64,000 nt of DNA. Source: Pogostemon cablin (Eukaryota; Streptophyta; Magnoliopsida; Lamiales; Lamiaceae). Both the position numbers and the translations under genes were made by a program. Each line of letters opens with the position of its first letter. Within the stretch, counting starts at the first letter, position 1. The DNA lies in assembly GCA_023678885.1 (NCBI GenBank), contig CM043012.1, positions 14,544,036 through 14,608,035 on the forward strand, given 5' to 3'. This document shows, in pieces, positions 44,241 through 55,466 of this stretch. The notes below the pieces were generated by a model. The model worked only from the letters and a program-made list of their open reading frames with translations, ran no database searches and had not been told where the DNA came from.

Positions 44241-45955
44241 TGTTACAGATACATGGTTAGAAAGCTACAGAAGAGAGGATCGTTTTGGCATAAGGAACAC
44301 CTCAATCGGAGTCCAGACAAGAAAGTTATGATCAAATGGTGACGTCTCGCGAGCTGTACCGAACAGAACAGCTGTGCCACTTTTCATGGCTTGTTACACC
44401 TTCAATTCCTGGAATTTTTGTGAGTTCTTAATATGGATAGAAAGTTAAGGAAGAAAGGATCGCGTGAGCGTAAAAATCACTCAAATCGGAATTTGAATAT
44501 GAATGTTATACGCAAAACGGTGAGATTGCGCAAGCTGGTTTGACCTCCCTGATCTGGTCGACCATCGAGCCATGGTCGAACCACATACCTGAAACTGCTT
44601 AAATTGCTGATGTTGATTCGACCATGGTTCGACCAAGCCCATAGGTCGAACCAGCATGCGGGACAACTCCAAATCCATATTTTTATACCCCAGTGCGTGT
44701 ATGTGTGTGTTTTGACGTGAAAAGCCCATTAAGGTCACTTGGAGGGTCCAAAAAGTATAAAAGGGCATCAGGAACCGCAACACAATCATCCTACACCCCA
44801 CAAGGGAGGATCACCCCCAACCATCATCCACATCTTTTCTTCCATCCATCCATCACTATGAAGATTCGTTTGTTGAATCAAAAGGAGAACCAAGAGGAGG
44901 ATGCAAGACGGAGAAGGACGCGACGACTCCTGCATCTAGAGTTTTTTCGTTTCCTAATTTATCTTGTATTTTTAGACATATGGGTAAGTTCTATCCAACC
45001 CCCATGATTGTTCTTCACAACATCATGGGCTAGAACCGTTTGGGTAGATATAGGATTTTGAAGGTTTTATGAATTAATTAAACTCTCTCGTGTGTCCTCC
45101 GTACAACACGACTTGTGGATTTTTTTTATACTCCCTCCATCCCTAGGTAAGAGTCCTATTTTACCATTTTGGTTGTCCCACCCAAAGGGTCCCATTTCCT
45201 TTTTCGGATGGAGTATATGATTTTGCGTTTTTAATCCATATTCACAGTCGTTTTATGCATCTTCAACTGTTATATAGAGTTTGAATATATATCTTGGTTG
45301 TTGATTGAGCGCGTTCACTGTTGAACAGGATTCCATGCTATGATTCTAAGTGAGGGGACTCCGAAGCTTCATTAGATTTATCATATATGAATGTTTATTA
45401 CTTTAATTGAATTCGGGTTAATAAGTAGGATAAAAAGGTTAATTTTATAGTACCTATAAAGGGAGATCATATCGGGTTAGATTCAAGACGTGGGAAATAA
45501 TTGATACTGATAGTACCTTGAAAGGGGGGATGAAATTATGTCTCTTGCTCCAAGGTTATTCACACGTATTACACACATATATACTTGTATCTATAGAGTA
45601 GATTTGTATGGTTCAGTGATGCGTCCATAGTCCACAAGGCAGAGTCGGCCTTCACTTGGGAGAGAAGTTAAGTAAAACTGGATTACCCTAGAGCTACCTA
45701 TTCTCCATACTTGAGTCACTTTCGTATTCTTCTAGTGTTTAATTTATTTTATTTGTTATTTTAATTAATTGTTTAATAGTTAATAATTCTATACCTCAAC
45801 TTTATTGCCACAATTCGTCTTAATTAATTTAGAAAATAATTAAATTGATAATACGCCTTCCTTTGGGTTCGATATTTAACTTGGTCTCTTACTTAAGCTG
45901 CAATTGATATCCTTAATACTTGAGGATTAATTGTGTGTTGAGAAAACTCTCATCA
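44241..45955 (+). repeat. Left arm of a long palindrome; LTR-like
   Basis: The arm is the inverted copy of 45969-47794. Read on the plus strand it starts TGTTACAG, carries a TATA box TATAAAAGG at 44756-44764 and ends GAGAAAACTCTCATCA. It is followed by AGTGCC, reminiscent of the LTR end plus start of the AGTGGCGCC-type primer site of Athila/Tat gypsy elements. It contains a private small MITE (45131-45213). The ORF on the minus strand at 44481-44801 has no known domain. Confidence 0.7.
45131..45213. mobile_element. Short Stowaway-type MITE in the left palindrome arm
   Basis: CTCCCTCCATCCCTAGGTAAG after TA, and right end GGATGGAG before TA. 83 bp, absent from the right arm. Confidence 0.7.
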
Positions 45956-45968
45956 AGTGCCAAAAAGT

Positions 45969-47794
45969 TGATGAGTGTTTTCTCAATACACAATTAATCA
46001 CCAAGTATTAAGGATATCAATTGCAGCTTAAGCAAGCGACCAAGTAAAATATCGAACCCAAAGGATGGCGTATTATCAATTTAATTATTTACTAAATTAA
46101 TTAAGACAAAAGACAATAATAGTTGGGATTTAATTATCAACTTTAAACAATTAATTAAAATAGCAAATAAAATAAATTAAAGCACTAGAAGAATACGAAT
46201 GTAACTCAAGAATGGAGAATAGGTAGCTGTAGGTTAATCCAGTTTTTCTTCATCTGTCTACTATTAATCTATCCATTTTACCATTTTGGGTCGTCCATTC
46301 TTAATCTATCCATTTCCACTTTTAGACACATTAGACTCACCCACCCACTAATACAATTAAAATATGGGACCTACACACCCCACTAATACAACTACACACT
46401 ACACATTAACTAATAATACTTCTTAATCCACGTGCAAAAAGCAAATTGATAGATTGAGGATAGACGGAGGGAGTACTACTTAACTTCCCTCTCAAGTGCA
46501 GACTGACTCTGCCTTATGGACTATGGACGCATCAATGAACCATCCAAATCTACTCTATAGACACAAGTAAATATGCGTGTAACACGTGTGAATAATCTCG
46601 AAGCAAGAGATATAATATCACCCCCTTTTTAGGTACTATCAATATCAGTTATTTCTCACGTCTAGAATCTAACCCGATATGATCTCCCTTTATAGGTACT
46701 ATAAAATTAACCTCTTTATCCTGCTTATTAACCCGAATTCAATTCAATTAATAAACATTCATATATGATAGTTCTCATGAAGTTTCGGAGTCCCCTCACT
46801 TAGAATCATAACATGAAATTTTGTTCAGCAGTGAACGCGCTCAATCAACAACCAAGATATATATTTAGACTTTATATAACAGTTGAAGATGCACAAAATG
46901 ACCGTGAATATGGATTAAAAATACACAATCATACATAAAATAAATCCACAAGTAGTGTTTTACGGAGGACACACATAAAACCTTCAAAATCCTAGATCTA
47001 CCAAAACGGTTCTAGCCTATGATGTTGCGAAGAACAATCATGGGGGTTGGATCGATCTTATCCATATGTCTGAAAAATACACGATAAATTAGAAAACGAA
47101 TAAAACCCTAGATGCAGGAGTTGTTGCGTCCTTCTCCGTCTTGAATCCTCCTCTTGGTTCTCCTCTTTATTCAACAGACGAATTTTCACAGTGATGGATG
47201 GATGGAAGAAAGGCTGTGGATGATGGTTGGGGATGATCTCCCCTTGTGGGGTGTAGGATGATTGTGTTGCGGTTCCTTTAACCCTTCTAATGATGTCCTT
47301 TTATACTTTTTGGACCCTCCAAGTGACCTTAATAGGCTTTTTCACGTCAAAACACGCACATACATGCACTGGGGGTGTAAAAATACGGATTTGGAGCTGT
47401 CCCGCATGCTGGTTCGACCTGTGGGCTTGGTCGAACCATGGTCGAATCAACATCAGTGATTTAACGCAGTTTCAGGTATTTGGTTCGACCATGGCTCGAT
47501 GGTCGAACCAGATCAGGGAGGTCGAATCAACTTGCACAGTCTCACCATTTCGCATATAACTTCCACATCCAAACTCCGATTTGGGTGATTCTTACGCTCA
47601 AGCGATCCTCTTTTCCTTGGCTTTCTATCCATAAAAGAACGCACAAAAAGTCTAAGATTTGAAGGTGTAATAAGCCATGAAAATTGGCAAAGCTCGCTCG
47701 ACGTTAGAATTTTGATCATAACTTTCTCGTCTCGACTCTGATTGAGGTGTTCTTTACGCCAAAACTATCTTCTATTCTTTATCTTTCTAACCAT
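45969..47794 (-). repeat. Right arm of a long palindrome; LTR-like
   Basis: Starts TGATGAGTGTTTTCTCAATA after a 13-bp loop (45956-45968) and mirrors the left arm out to ATCTTTCTAACCAT, where the CACTA element begins. Its inverted TATA box lies at about 47298-47306. The ORF at 47290-47559 is the mirror of the frame seen in the left arm. Confidence 0.75.
46248..46473. mobile_element. Stowaway-type MITE in the right palindrome arm
   Basis: The right end inverted reads CTCCCTCCGTCTATCCTCAATC and the left end CTTCATCTGTCTACTATTAATC, with TA at 46474-46475. The left arm lacks it at the matching place. Confidence 0.75.
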
Positions 47795-47804
47795 CACTAC
47801 TACA

Positions 47805-48005
47805 AATATGTGAATAGATATCAGTGCATAAATATCAGCGATTTGTAAAATTGATATCTATGTACTAGTTGATCGATATCTATTCTACAACCGTTATGTA
47901 TGATGATAGGATTACTCTAATAAATATCGGTGATAGCCTATTGATATCTTTTAGTGATGTTTATTAAGTATATAGATATCGATTATTATGACCAATATAT
48001 TTTCT
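47805..48005. repeat. CACTA left subterminal repeats
   Basis: Repeated GATATC-containing words (ATAGATATCAGTG, TGATCGATATCTATT, ATATCGGTGATAG, TAGATATCGATTA) in both orientations. Confidence 0.75.
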
Positions 48006-48263
48006 CTAATATTAATAATATATTATATTATATTTTTAATAATTTAATTTAAAAAATAAAAATAAAAAACAAAACAAAACAAAACAAAAACACGTTTCTT
48101 ACCTTACAAATTCAAAACGTGTTTTGGATCTGTAAATTATCCCTCCAACATTTTCCATCGAAATTAAAATCCCTCCATCTGCAGATTTCCATAACACAAA
48201 ATTTGGGAATCAAATTGAACTCAAGCCCAAAAAGCGACTATCCCCAAACTTCGAACACGCGAC
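48006..48263. other. CACTA interior, no gene recognised
   Basis: AT-rich, then a leader-like sequence before the GC-rich repeat. Confidence 0.4.
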
Positions 48264-48402
48264 CGCTCTCGTCCCCTGCTCCCGCCGATGGCCGTCTCGT
48301 CCCCTGCTGCCGCCGACGGCCGTCTCGTCCCCTGCTGCCGCCGACAACCGTCTCGTTCCCTTCACCCGTCGACGATCGTCTCGTTCCCTTCTCCCGCCGT
48401 AC
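48264..48402. repeat. 28-bp GC-rich tandem repeat, five copies
   Basis: Units start CGTCTCGTCCCCTGCTGCCG and end CCGACGGC. Boundaries fall at 48293, 48321, 48349 and 48377. The length is not a multiple of three, so it cannot be a protein repeat in one frame; the ORFs over it are by-products. Confidence 0.85.
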
Positions 48403-49440
48403 TGCAAAATTTCTCAAATTAGGAAAGGTTATTTGCACACCACCGCAAATTCCAAATTCAAAACCCTAGCCCACTGCCGCCACTTCTGGTTTTAGCCGTT
48501 GTGTCCCCACTCAACTGTCGTCAGTCGCCTGTCGAGAAACTATCTCAGCACGGTAAAATATTATTCGTTTGTGTACTATTTCTTGGTTCACACTGTTTTC
48601 GCGCTGGAGCTTGCTTAATATCTGATATCGTATTACTCCCACGACTTTTGATCGGGATATAGGGATATATAAATATTTTTTAGTTATATATCCATTATTG
48701 AACTTAGTTTATTGTCATATGTGCACTCCACTTGCAAAAGCTGGTTCTCTTTCTTGTAGTATTATTGAATGTATGCTACATCTTGACTTCTTCGAATGTT
48801 TTTAAGTTGTGGATTATAAAGAGTGGTTCTTAAATGGTATAATTTTTCAGTGTAGAAAGAAACTGAACCTATTGATTTATAAATGAGGTTTAGTTTTTTA
48901 AGATTTCTTTTTTTATGTTTTCTACATTGGCAGTCAAATATTTACTTACATGGTAGTTTCAGCTTTTCTTGTTTTGATTTGGAAGCAAAATCTGTGAAGA
49001 ACACAGTATGCAATTGTATTTTATTTGGAATGATGAGGGCAAGTTTATATTGATGGTTTGGATTCAGAATCAGTTTGATAGATTGATGGATTTGTTGGTA
49101 AAATAATTTTGGATACTACTTCAAATATGCAATTCTGAAAGTTGATATGTTTTCTGTTAATCGTCTCTGTTAAATGCTTGCACAAATTAAGCTTGTGTTT
49201 TTTGTCATGACACAAAAATTTTCCAGGTTCCCTCATTGTGATTAGAAAGTAATGATTATGTTTTAATAATTTATTGACTACGCTAATCTGTTTAGTTTTA
49301 CATGGAAATACATGTTAGGACCTTCATGGATGCTGAATGTGTGTTTATCATTACAGACAATACTTTGGTATCTCATCCGTAATAAAAGTATCCATTAATT
49401 TCTTTTAGTTTTAGCATAATATTAACAATCATTTTATTCA
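48403..49440. other. CACTA interior, possible captured 5' exon and intron
   Basis: About 48403-48551 is GC-richer leader-like sequence with a possible splice donor (CACG/GTAAAAT near 48550). It is followed by AT-rich intron-like sequence. No domain is readable. Confidence 0.35.
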
Positions 49441-49574
49441 GCTACAGAAAGAACTCCTCTGACTTTGGAACCAACAAATGTGAATGGTGAATCAGTTTCT
49501 GAGCTTTTTGTTGCCACGTTGGACTGCATTAGATTCTTCTTCTCATGCAATTAAGAAGACCAGCGATTTTCTTG
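49441..49574 (+). pseudogene. Exon-like captured fragment of unknown origin
   Basis: Bounded by CAG before about 49442 and GTAAGTT after about 49574, so it looks like an exon. One frame reads ERTPLTLEPTNVNGESVSEL and another LDSSSHAIKKTSDFLG. Neither is long, and the donor gene was not recognised. Confidence 0.35.
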
Positions 49575-50624
49575 GTAAGTTAAGCCTGATCCCCACTGTT
49601 ACCTTTGACCAGTACTTATCATAATAATACTTACTTATTATCCTTGATTCTATATTAATGGTTGTTACCCACATGTATACCTATTTCCAGCCTTATTAAT
49701 GCTGCCATCATGGTTCACTTCAACCCCATCATGTAACCCATTGCGTACCCGTTTAGCATAATGGTCCAATAAAAAAACTTGAAACAAAGTAATATTTAAT
49801 AATTTATCTTCCTTTTCCCCCCAATTTTTGGTTATCTTTGAAATATTAACAATGATAAATTGATTAGGACTGGTATTCGTGCCATCTTACCTACATACAT
49901 AATAGAGGCATATGAGCTATTGAATTTATTCTGAATGTTTTTTCTTTTATTGGAAAGAGTTATTTACATCCATAGTTAGGAAAACTGTGGTTAGCAATCC
50001 AGTCTATCATAAAAAGAAACAGAATTCCTTTAAGTTAGAAATCCAAATAGATTATTAAATAAATTGCAATAACTAACAAGAGAAGAAACAGAAACTAAAA
50101 TCTGATCTATATGACACGTAAAGCAAATGACACCATATAAATACATTAAGGGTCAATCCTTCTACAGTTCTAAACCTACATTATTTATGTGGATTATAAA
50201 AATGCAACTCTTTAGTTTCTATGAGCATTTTTTATTAGAATGTCATTCTTGCTTCAATCTAGAATATCCCCTCCCCTCATCTGAATTATTCTTTTGGACC
50301 TTAAGTGACAAAATTTAGTTTAATACATGGAACAGGAAAGAGTGAAGTTCAATTCTTTGTTGATGTGATGCAATAACTACTTGGCATTATCCTTATTTAT
50401 TTAAACTCTGCTTTTGGAGCCCTGTGCAAAGCCAAATTAGCAATAATGAGAAGTTCTGTCATTTCTGATATTGGTTCAAGCTATGCCACTGTATAGTGAG
50501 CCAGATGTAGAGACTCTCACTTCATATTGAGGTTGTACCTTCCCTTCCAATTGTTGGCACGTGCTGTCTCCAAACTTAACTTATTTGTAAAATTTCAAGC
50601 TTTGGCACTGTATTGTGAGCCCAT
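49575..50624. other. CACTA interior, intron-like
   Basis: AT-rich sequence with no recognised exon. Confidence 0.4.
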
Positions 50625-51261
50625 CATAGTTGTTAAAGGCGCGCCTTAGGCGAGGCGAAGCCCTGGTCGCCTGGGTTTCTTGGTTTTTTGGGGTTTTGGT
50701 TGATGTTCAAAAAACCCTCGCCTTTGTGCGCCTTTTGCGCCTTTTTTGATGAAAAAGGCTCGCCTTGGGTACATTTACAATTTTTTTTTTATATTTTTTT
50801 TCCTGCTTTCCTATGTTTTTCATGAAGAGTAAGAATTTAATGAATACAATGATCAATTTGATGGTGAAGAAGAGAATGAAGATTATAAGGACCATAGACC
50901 ATGATAATTAAGATTTTTATCTCATTGGTAATCATTTGTGTCACTGGCATTTGATATTTTCTTAAAATTGAAGGATTCTGCTTATTTGCCTTTTGTGATT
51001 GTCTATTTGTGTTTAGAACTTGAATTGTGAAGTTCATTATGACATTGTGCACGGGTTTTTTAATTGTGATTATGTTATTTATGAGTTATTATGTATTATT
51101 ATGTGATATTATTTTATTTTTACCTTTATTTAGTTGGAAAATTATGTGTTGAGTTGGATATATTAATGTATATATGTTCTAAAGTATCTTGTACCTCAGG
51201 TGCGCGCCTTGCGCCTCAGGCTTCAACAAGGCCTTTGCGCCTTTCGCCTTTAACAACTATG
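50625..51261. mobile_element. hAT-like MITE with 8-bp duplication inside the CACTA element
   Basis: Ends CATAGTTGTTAAAGGCG and its exact inverted copy are flanked by GAGCCCAT at 50617-50624 and 51262-51269. GCGCC/AGGCG words cluster at both ends around an AT-rich 637-bp body. Short ORFs inside are not convincing. Confidence 0.85.
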
Positions 51262-51366
51262 GAGCCCATGTAGAGATTATGTTTGACAAATTCTGGTGAA
51301 CCATTATTTGGTTGAAATTGAGTTTTTTGGTGCAAGCTCTCATGACACTCTTTCTTTATTTTGCAG

Positions 51367-51501
51367 AATAATCTTCATGAACTTTAGGCCCTTCTTAATT
51401 TCTTGCTTCTAGAGATATTTAGCTCTACTGAGACTTTTGATGAATGGTTCCAAAATTTCTGTAAAAATGATGAGCATGAGGTTGTTCAGCAACTTCACAA
51501 G
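51367..51501 (+). pseudogene. Captured exon of an ISWI-type SNF2 chromatin remodeller (CHR11/CHR17-like)
   Basis: An exon bounded by TTGCAG before 51367 and GTAAAG after 51501. It reads NNLHEL then a stop (TAG, where Trp is expected), then ALLNFLL, LEIFSSTETFDEWFQ and DEHEVVQQLHK. This block follows helicase motif III of SNF2-family ATPases and matches plant ISWI proteins closely. ISWI remodellers slide nucleosomes in the nucleus. Only this exon-sized piece is present, with a stop and altered residues, so it is a captured fragment and not a gene. Family recognition is from memory of the conserved block. Confidence 0.8.
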
Positions 51502-51988
51502 GTAAAGATTTTTCCATTATTCTAGGATTCTTTTGCTCCTTGAAAAATTGTTACTCTCATTTAAGGTCATGGCGACATGCCGAACAAGCATGTGTTATCT
51601 TTGTGAACCTGGTACTGGTTTTGATTCATAGTTGTGTGTGTGTGATCTATTGATCATGAAGCAACAAACTTTATAACTCAGTTATTTGGTAAAGAAAAAA
51701 ATCAGTTTTATTATGCAGAAGAAATTTGGTATTATTATCTAGAAAATAGAAGAGAGCAAAGATGCTTTTATAAAGTGTGGAAGCAAGGAATAAGAGAGTT
51801 ATTCACAGTCTACACATTTAATTTCTTCCATTTGCAATGTAACAGCTAAGTAAATAGGATCATGACTTCCATTAAACTCTTGAATCGTTATTGTTTCTCA
51901 TCTTTGTACATCATTCAGTGAAGGCATGACTGTGGAAGCTCTCTGTAATAGTGAATTTATTGGCTTCTCTTATGGCCCTTTATGATTT

Positions 51989-52046
51989 CAGTCTTCAGTT
52001 ACGTTATGAACCAGAGGGCCGGACGTTGCGTGAACTTTACCTGCAG
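51989..52046 (+). pseudogene. Exon-like captured fragment, origin unknown
   Basis: Between a TTTCAG acceptor and CAG/GTGCTT donor-like sequence it reads LQLRYEPEGRTLRELYLQ. Not recognised. A second exon-like piece (about 52464-52531, VVNFVDFHDYPLYLQDFSDQ, then GTAAGTT) and a third (about 52775-52838, SDFVKVLSAEFETCAQ) follow at intron-like spacing and could come from the same donor gene. Confidence 0.4.
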
Positions 52047-53351
52047 GTGCTTAGTGCTTTACTTTTGTCTGGCAAGTCATTGTCTTTTGTTCTTTGGCCA
52101 AGTGGATTAATTGTGGGAAAATATTCTCGTCATTTTTTTGTAATTGCAAGTTCATAGGCTTTTGTCCTACATAGTAGTAATGTACTTATATCTGTGTTTT
52201 CTTTTATTTAATAATCAATTGTGCAGGGCCAATTATGTGTTGTTCTAATTACATTATTTTTTGTGTATTATAATGAACTTTGGAAGAACGCAGGCCACTA
52301 ATTTACTTTTAAGTTCTCCCTAATGACCAAATGGAGTACCTCTACTCATGTAGGATTACTTTAAGTTCTCCCTAATGACCAAGAAGGATTGAGGTTCAAA
52401 TTGAATTAGAAATTGCCTTTAATAGGTGGAAACCTCCTTTTATTCCCTTGCATTCCTTTTAGGTTGTTAACTTTGTAGACTTCCATGACTACCCTCTCTA
52501 TTTGCAAGATTTTAGTGACCAAGTCTCCAAAGTAAGTTTTAAAATCTTCTTTTTGACGTTACTCCATGTAATTTTTTTTATTATACTGTGACTTCACGAA
52601 TGTTTGTTCATTCAACATCAGTTCTTTTGCTGTTTTTCTTTATGAAAACTTGCAATTCCAGGAAATATTAAGGGTTTCTAATTATCTAGAGATGGAGTAT
52701 GATTTAGTGTAAAACAATTATAGTTTGTTCTTTTAGTTTCATGTAAAGCAATTAAGTTTTCTCTTCCATTGCAGCTCTTCTTCAGATTTTGTCAAAGTGC
52801 TTTCAGCAGAGTTTGAGACTTGCGCTCAATCCAGTGGTAAGTTTCTTTTTTTCCACTATTTGATGTGTTTGCAAGACATTTGACTACTTTATTAGTATTT
52901 TTGTCAAATGTTGGAGCTGAATTACTTTTAAATACTAAAAAATTATGAAATTTGTTGAAACTGAGATAAGATTTCTTCAAGTGAAAGTTATAGTTGGGTC
53001 TTCAAGTGACTCTTTTTAGCTTTTAACAAAAGAGCTTTTTCTACTATTAGCAAACCGCTAGAAGAACATGGTCTTCATTTGTACTGTTCATTCCTTTTAA
53101 AATAATAGCTAAGGAGTTTTATTCCATGCTGTAAATTAATGACCTCTTAACTCACTTTCAAATTCAGATGTTCAGAATCAAAATTTTCTTACATTGTGGA
53201 TGTCATGCTAAACTTTTGGGAGATAATTTATTTATAATTTCTTTATGATCTATGCTTACTACTATATTATCCATAATGATTATTTCAAGTTAATGTAAAA
53301 TTAGTAAACTTATGCAAAGTACTCAGATTCATACTGGCTACTTGTGACATG

Positions 53352-53357
<6 letters not shown>
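52047..53357. other. CACTA interior with two further exon-like pieces
   Basis: Holds the possible exons at 52464-52531 and 52775-52838. A short direct repeat of TAAGTTCTCCCTAATGACCA lies at about 52311 and 52362. The remainder is intron-like. Confidence 0.4.
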
Positions 53358-53412
<55 letters not shown>

Positions 53413-53420
53413 GTGTATGT
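53358..53420. repeat. (AT)n(GT)n microsatellite
   Basis: An AT run of about 38 bp passes directly into TGTGTG repeats. Confidence 0.9.
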
Positions 53421-54495
53421 ATAATGAAACAAGAAAATTGATTATAAAATTTAGAAATTTAATGGGGTGAATTTTCCCATGAATGATGCACACATTCAGG
53501 ATATAGTAGTCAATAAAAATGCCTGAGACAAGAAAAATTTTAAACTTTCTGTGGTTAGAATCCCGCCAACCGATTCTAACTTAAACCTTTTCTGCACTTT
53601 CTATAAATATTCCTTATTATTCTCTTAAATCTAGTCCTCTCTAGCCATGTGGGCTAATGAGAAGCTGACGCTATAGCTCACCACAATTAAATCATTTAGT
53701 ATGTGTTACTCCTCACTGACGTCACTGCAACAATTCAGTAGAAAATTGTATTCCCTTCAACAAGTCCTTTCACCTTTGCAACATCATCTGTTTTTTATTA
53801 CTTTGTTTCTTTGCCTCTATTTTGAATCTACCTTTTGAGTTGGCTTCTTCTCTTGTTTTTGGAAATAACTAGTCATTTTACTACTTTCTAGAAAAAAAAA
53901 AGATAAAAGAAAATCAGTGTTGTTATGACTCATATGATATGCTTTCACTCTTGTAACTCGGTTCTACCTTCATTCTCTATAATATTTAAATCCATATTTG
54001 TTAAAAAAATTTATTTATGATGATGATGATTTACTTCTGTATTACTACTAGATGCCCAATGAAACGTAACTAGTAATCTCCTCAATTGTGTACTTGGATA
54101 ATGTATCATGTGAATGGGACTAAATTCAGCTCGGCTGCGAGTTTTTACTGATTTATTTCTGGTTTTAAATCTTGCTATTTTCAGTTCTTCCAACAAATAT
54201 TATCTTCTCTAGTTTCACAATTCTCTACTCTCATCATCGTTATTTATATTCTTTTCTTTGCTTGGATGTACAGTTAGAAAAAAATAGCAATTGGTTTCTA
54301 TACTCAATTTTCTATATTGGCATCCTTATGCTAATTTTGGATGTGATAGGTTAAGACTATTTAATCTGATAGGTTATAATCTGGGGAATCTTAGATGCAG
54401 AACTTTAAACATGTTTTAGACTTTTAATGAATGTTCTTTGCGCCTCTGCTGGTGTGTCTTATTTATTTGCCAAACTGACTCCAGATTTTCTATAG
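53421..54495. other. CACTA interior, intron-like
   Basis: AT-rich; no exon or domain recognised. It may be an intron of the captured SNARE gene. Confidence 0.4.
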
Positions 54496-55466
54496 GGATT
54501 TAGACGAATCAAGGGAAATATTAATTCAATGAGGGAACATGCTGAGCTTCTGAGTTCATTGCGAGATGATATCAGTGTATAAGGTGAGCAAATCTAATAT
54601 AATTTGATTATCCTGATGTCTCATTTACCTAAAATTGTATGTATGCAGGCCTCTGGGAGTGTCTCCCCAAGGATGCAATTATTAAGGGAGAGAGCTGCTA
54701 TTCATTGAAGCATATCTCATGTAAGATCTATGTGTTGACTATTCTGTTTTGCGTTCAGTAATAATTGTATATAAATGTCTGTTTGTGATGCATTGTTGCT
54801 GGTGTTGTGAGAGTGAGAATAATGGATGAGGCTATCAAAGTTTTAGGCTTTTCTTTTCAGAAATTTTGCGGAATCTACTTAACTTCTATAGAATTTAGAA
54901 AAAGTTCCAGATGTAGGTGATCTTGGTCTGCGTGCAGTGATAGAACCTTGGCCCAATTCTCAGCACTCCGAAATGAAAACAAATAAATTCTTGATTACTA
55001 AACCAATATAATGATGCATGAAAAAGAGATTGAACACCTGGGGCTTCTTAATTGTAAGGAAGTTTTGACTGTTGAGCTGCAGATGATTCTGAAAGAGAGC
55101 TATCACTTCTACATAATAGAGTGAAACTTTATGGTTAAACGTTAACCGTTAACCGTTCTTTGTTTACTTGGTGATACTTCACTTTGATCATTAAACAGTC
55201 TTACCATCATGATAACTATAAGATTTTTATGTAAATTTGCCCGTGCTATTAATTTACATAAATGCTTTACAGCTTGTATAAGATTTTTCATCTTTTATCA
55301 TCATAACTACTTGTAGATTGATGATGTTATTAGCCAAGCTCAAGCAAATAGATCTGCTTTGGGATCACAGAGGGATCTGTTTGGAGACGTTCAAGGAAAA
55401 GTCAATCAACTTGGTGACAAGTCAATCAACTTGGTGACAAATTTCCAGTCATTCGTGGTCTAATAG
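54496..55466 (+). pseudogene. Captured GOS1-type Golgi Qb-SNARE gene fragment (GOS12-like), three exons
   Basis: Three consecutive exons with introns: 54496-54583 (RRIKGNINSMREHAELLSS, LRDDIS), 54649-54720 (ASGSVSPRMQLLRERAAIH, stop, SISH) and 55317-55466 (IDDVISQAQANRSALGSQR, DLFGDVQGKVNQLGDK, FPVIRGLI). Order and content match the C-terminal half of plant GOS1-type Golgi SNAREs, including the SNARE helix; the transmembrane exon is missing. A 2-bp loss before the first donor, a TGA in the second exon and a perfect 20-bp tandem duplication (55401-55440) in the third destroy the frame. It is a transduplicated copy carried by the CACTA element; the working gene must lie elsewhere. The identity is confident from the long run of matching blocks. 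Confidence 0.88.

Noticed and set aside
44481..44801. 106-codon ORF repeated in mirror image at 47290-47559
   Set aside because: Conserved only because the DNA is a palindrome of LTR-like repeats. It overlaps the TATA region and shows no protein family.
48119..48469. 116-codon ORF across the 28-bp repeats
   Set aside because: Repeat length is not a multiple of three and the three frames are all partly open, so it is not a protein repeat.
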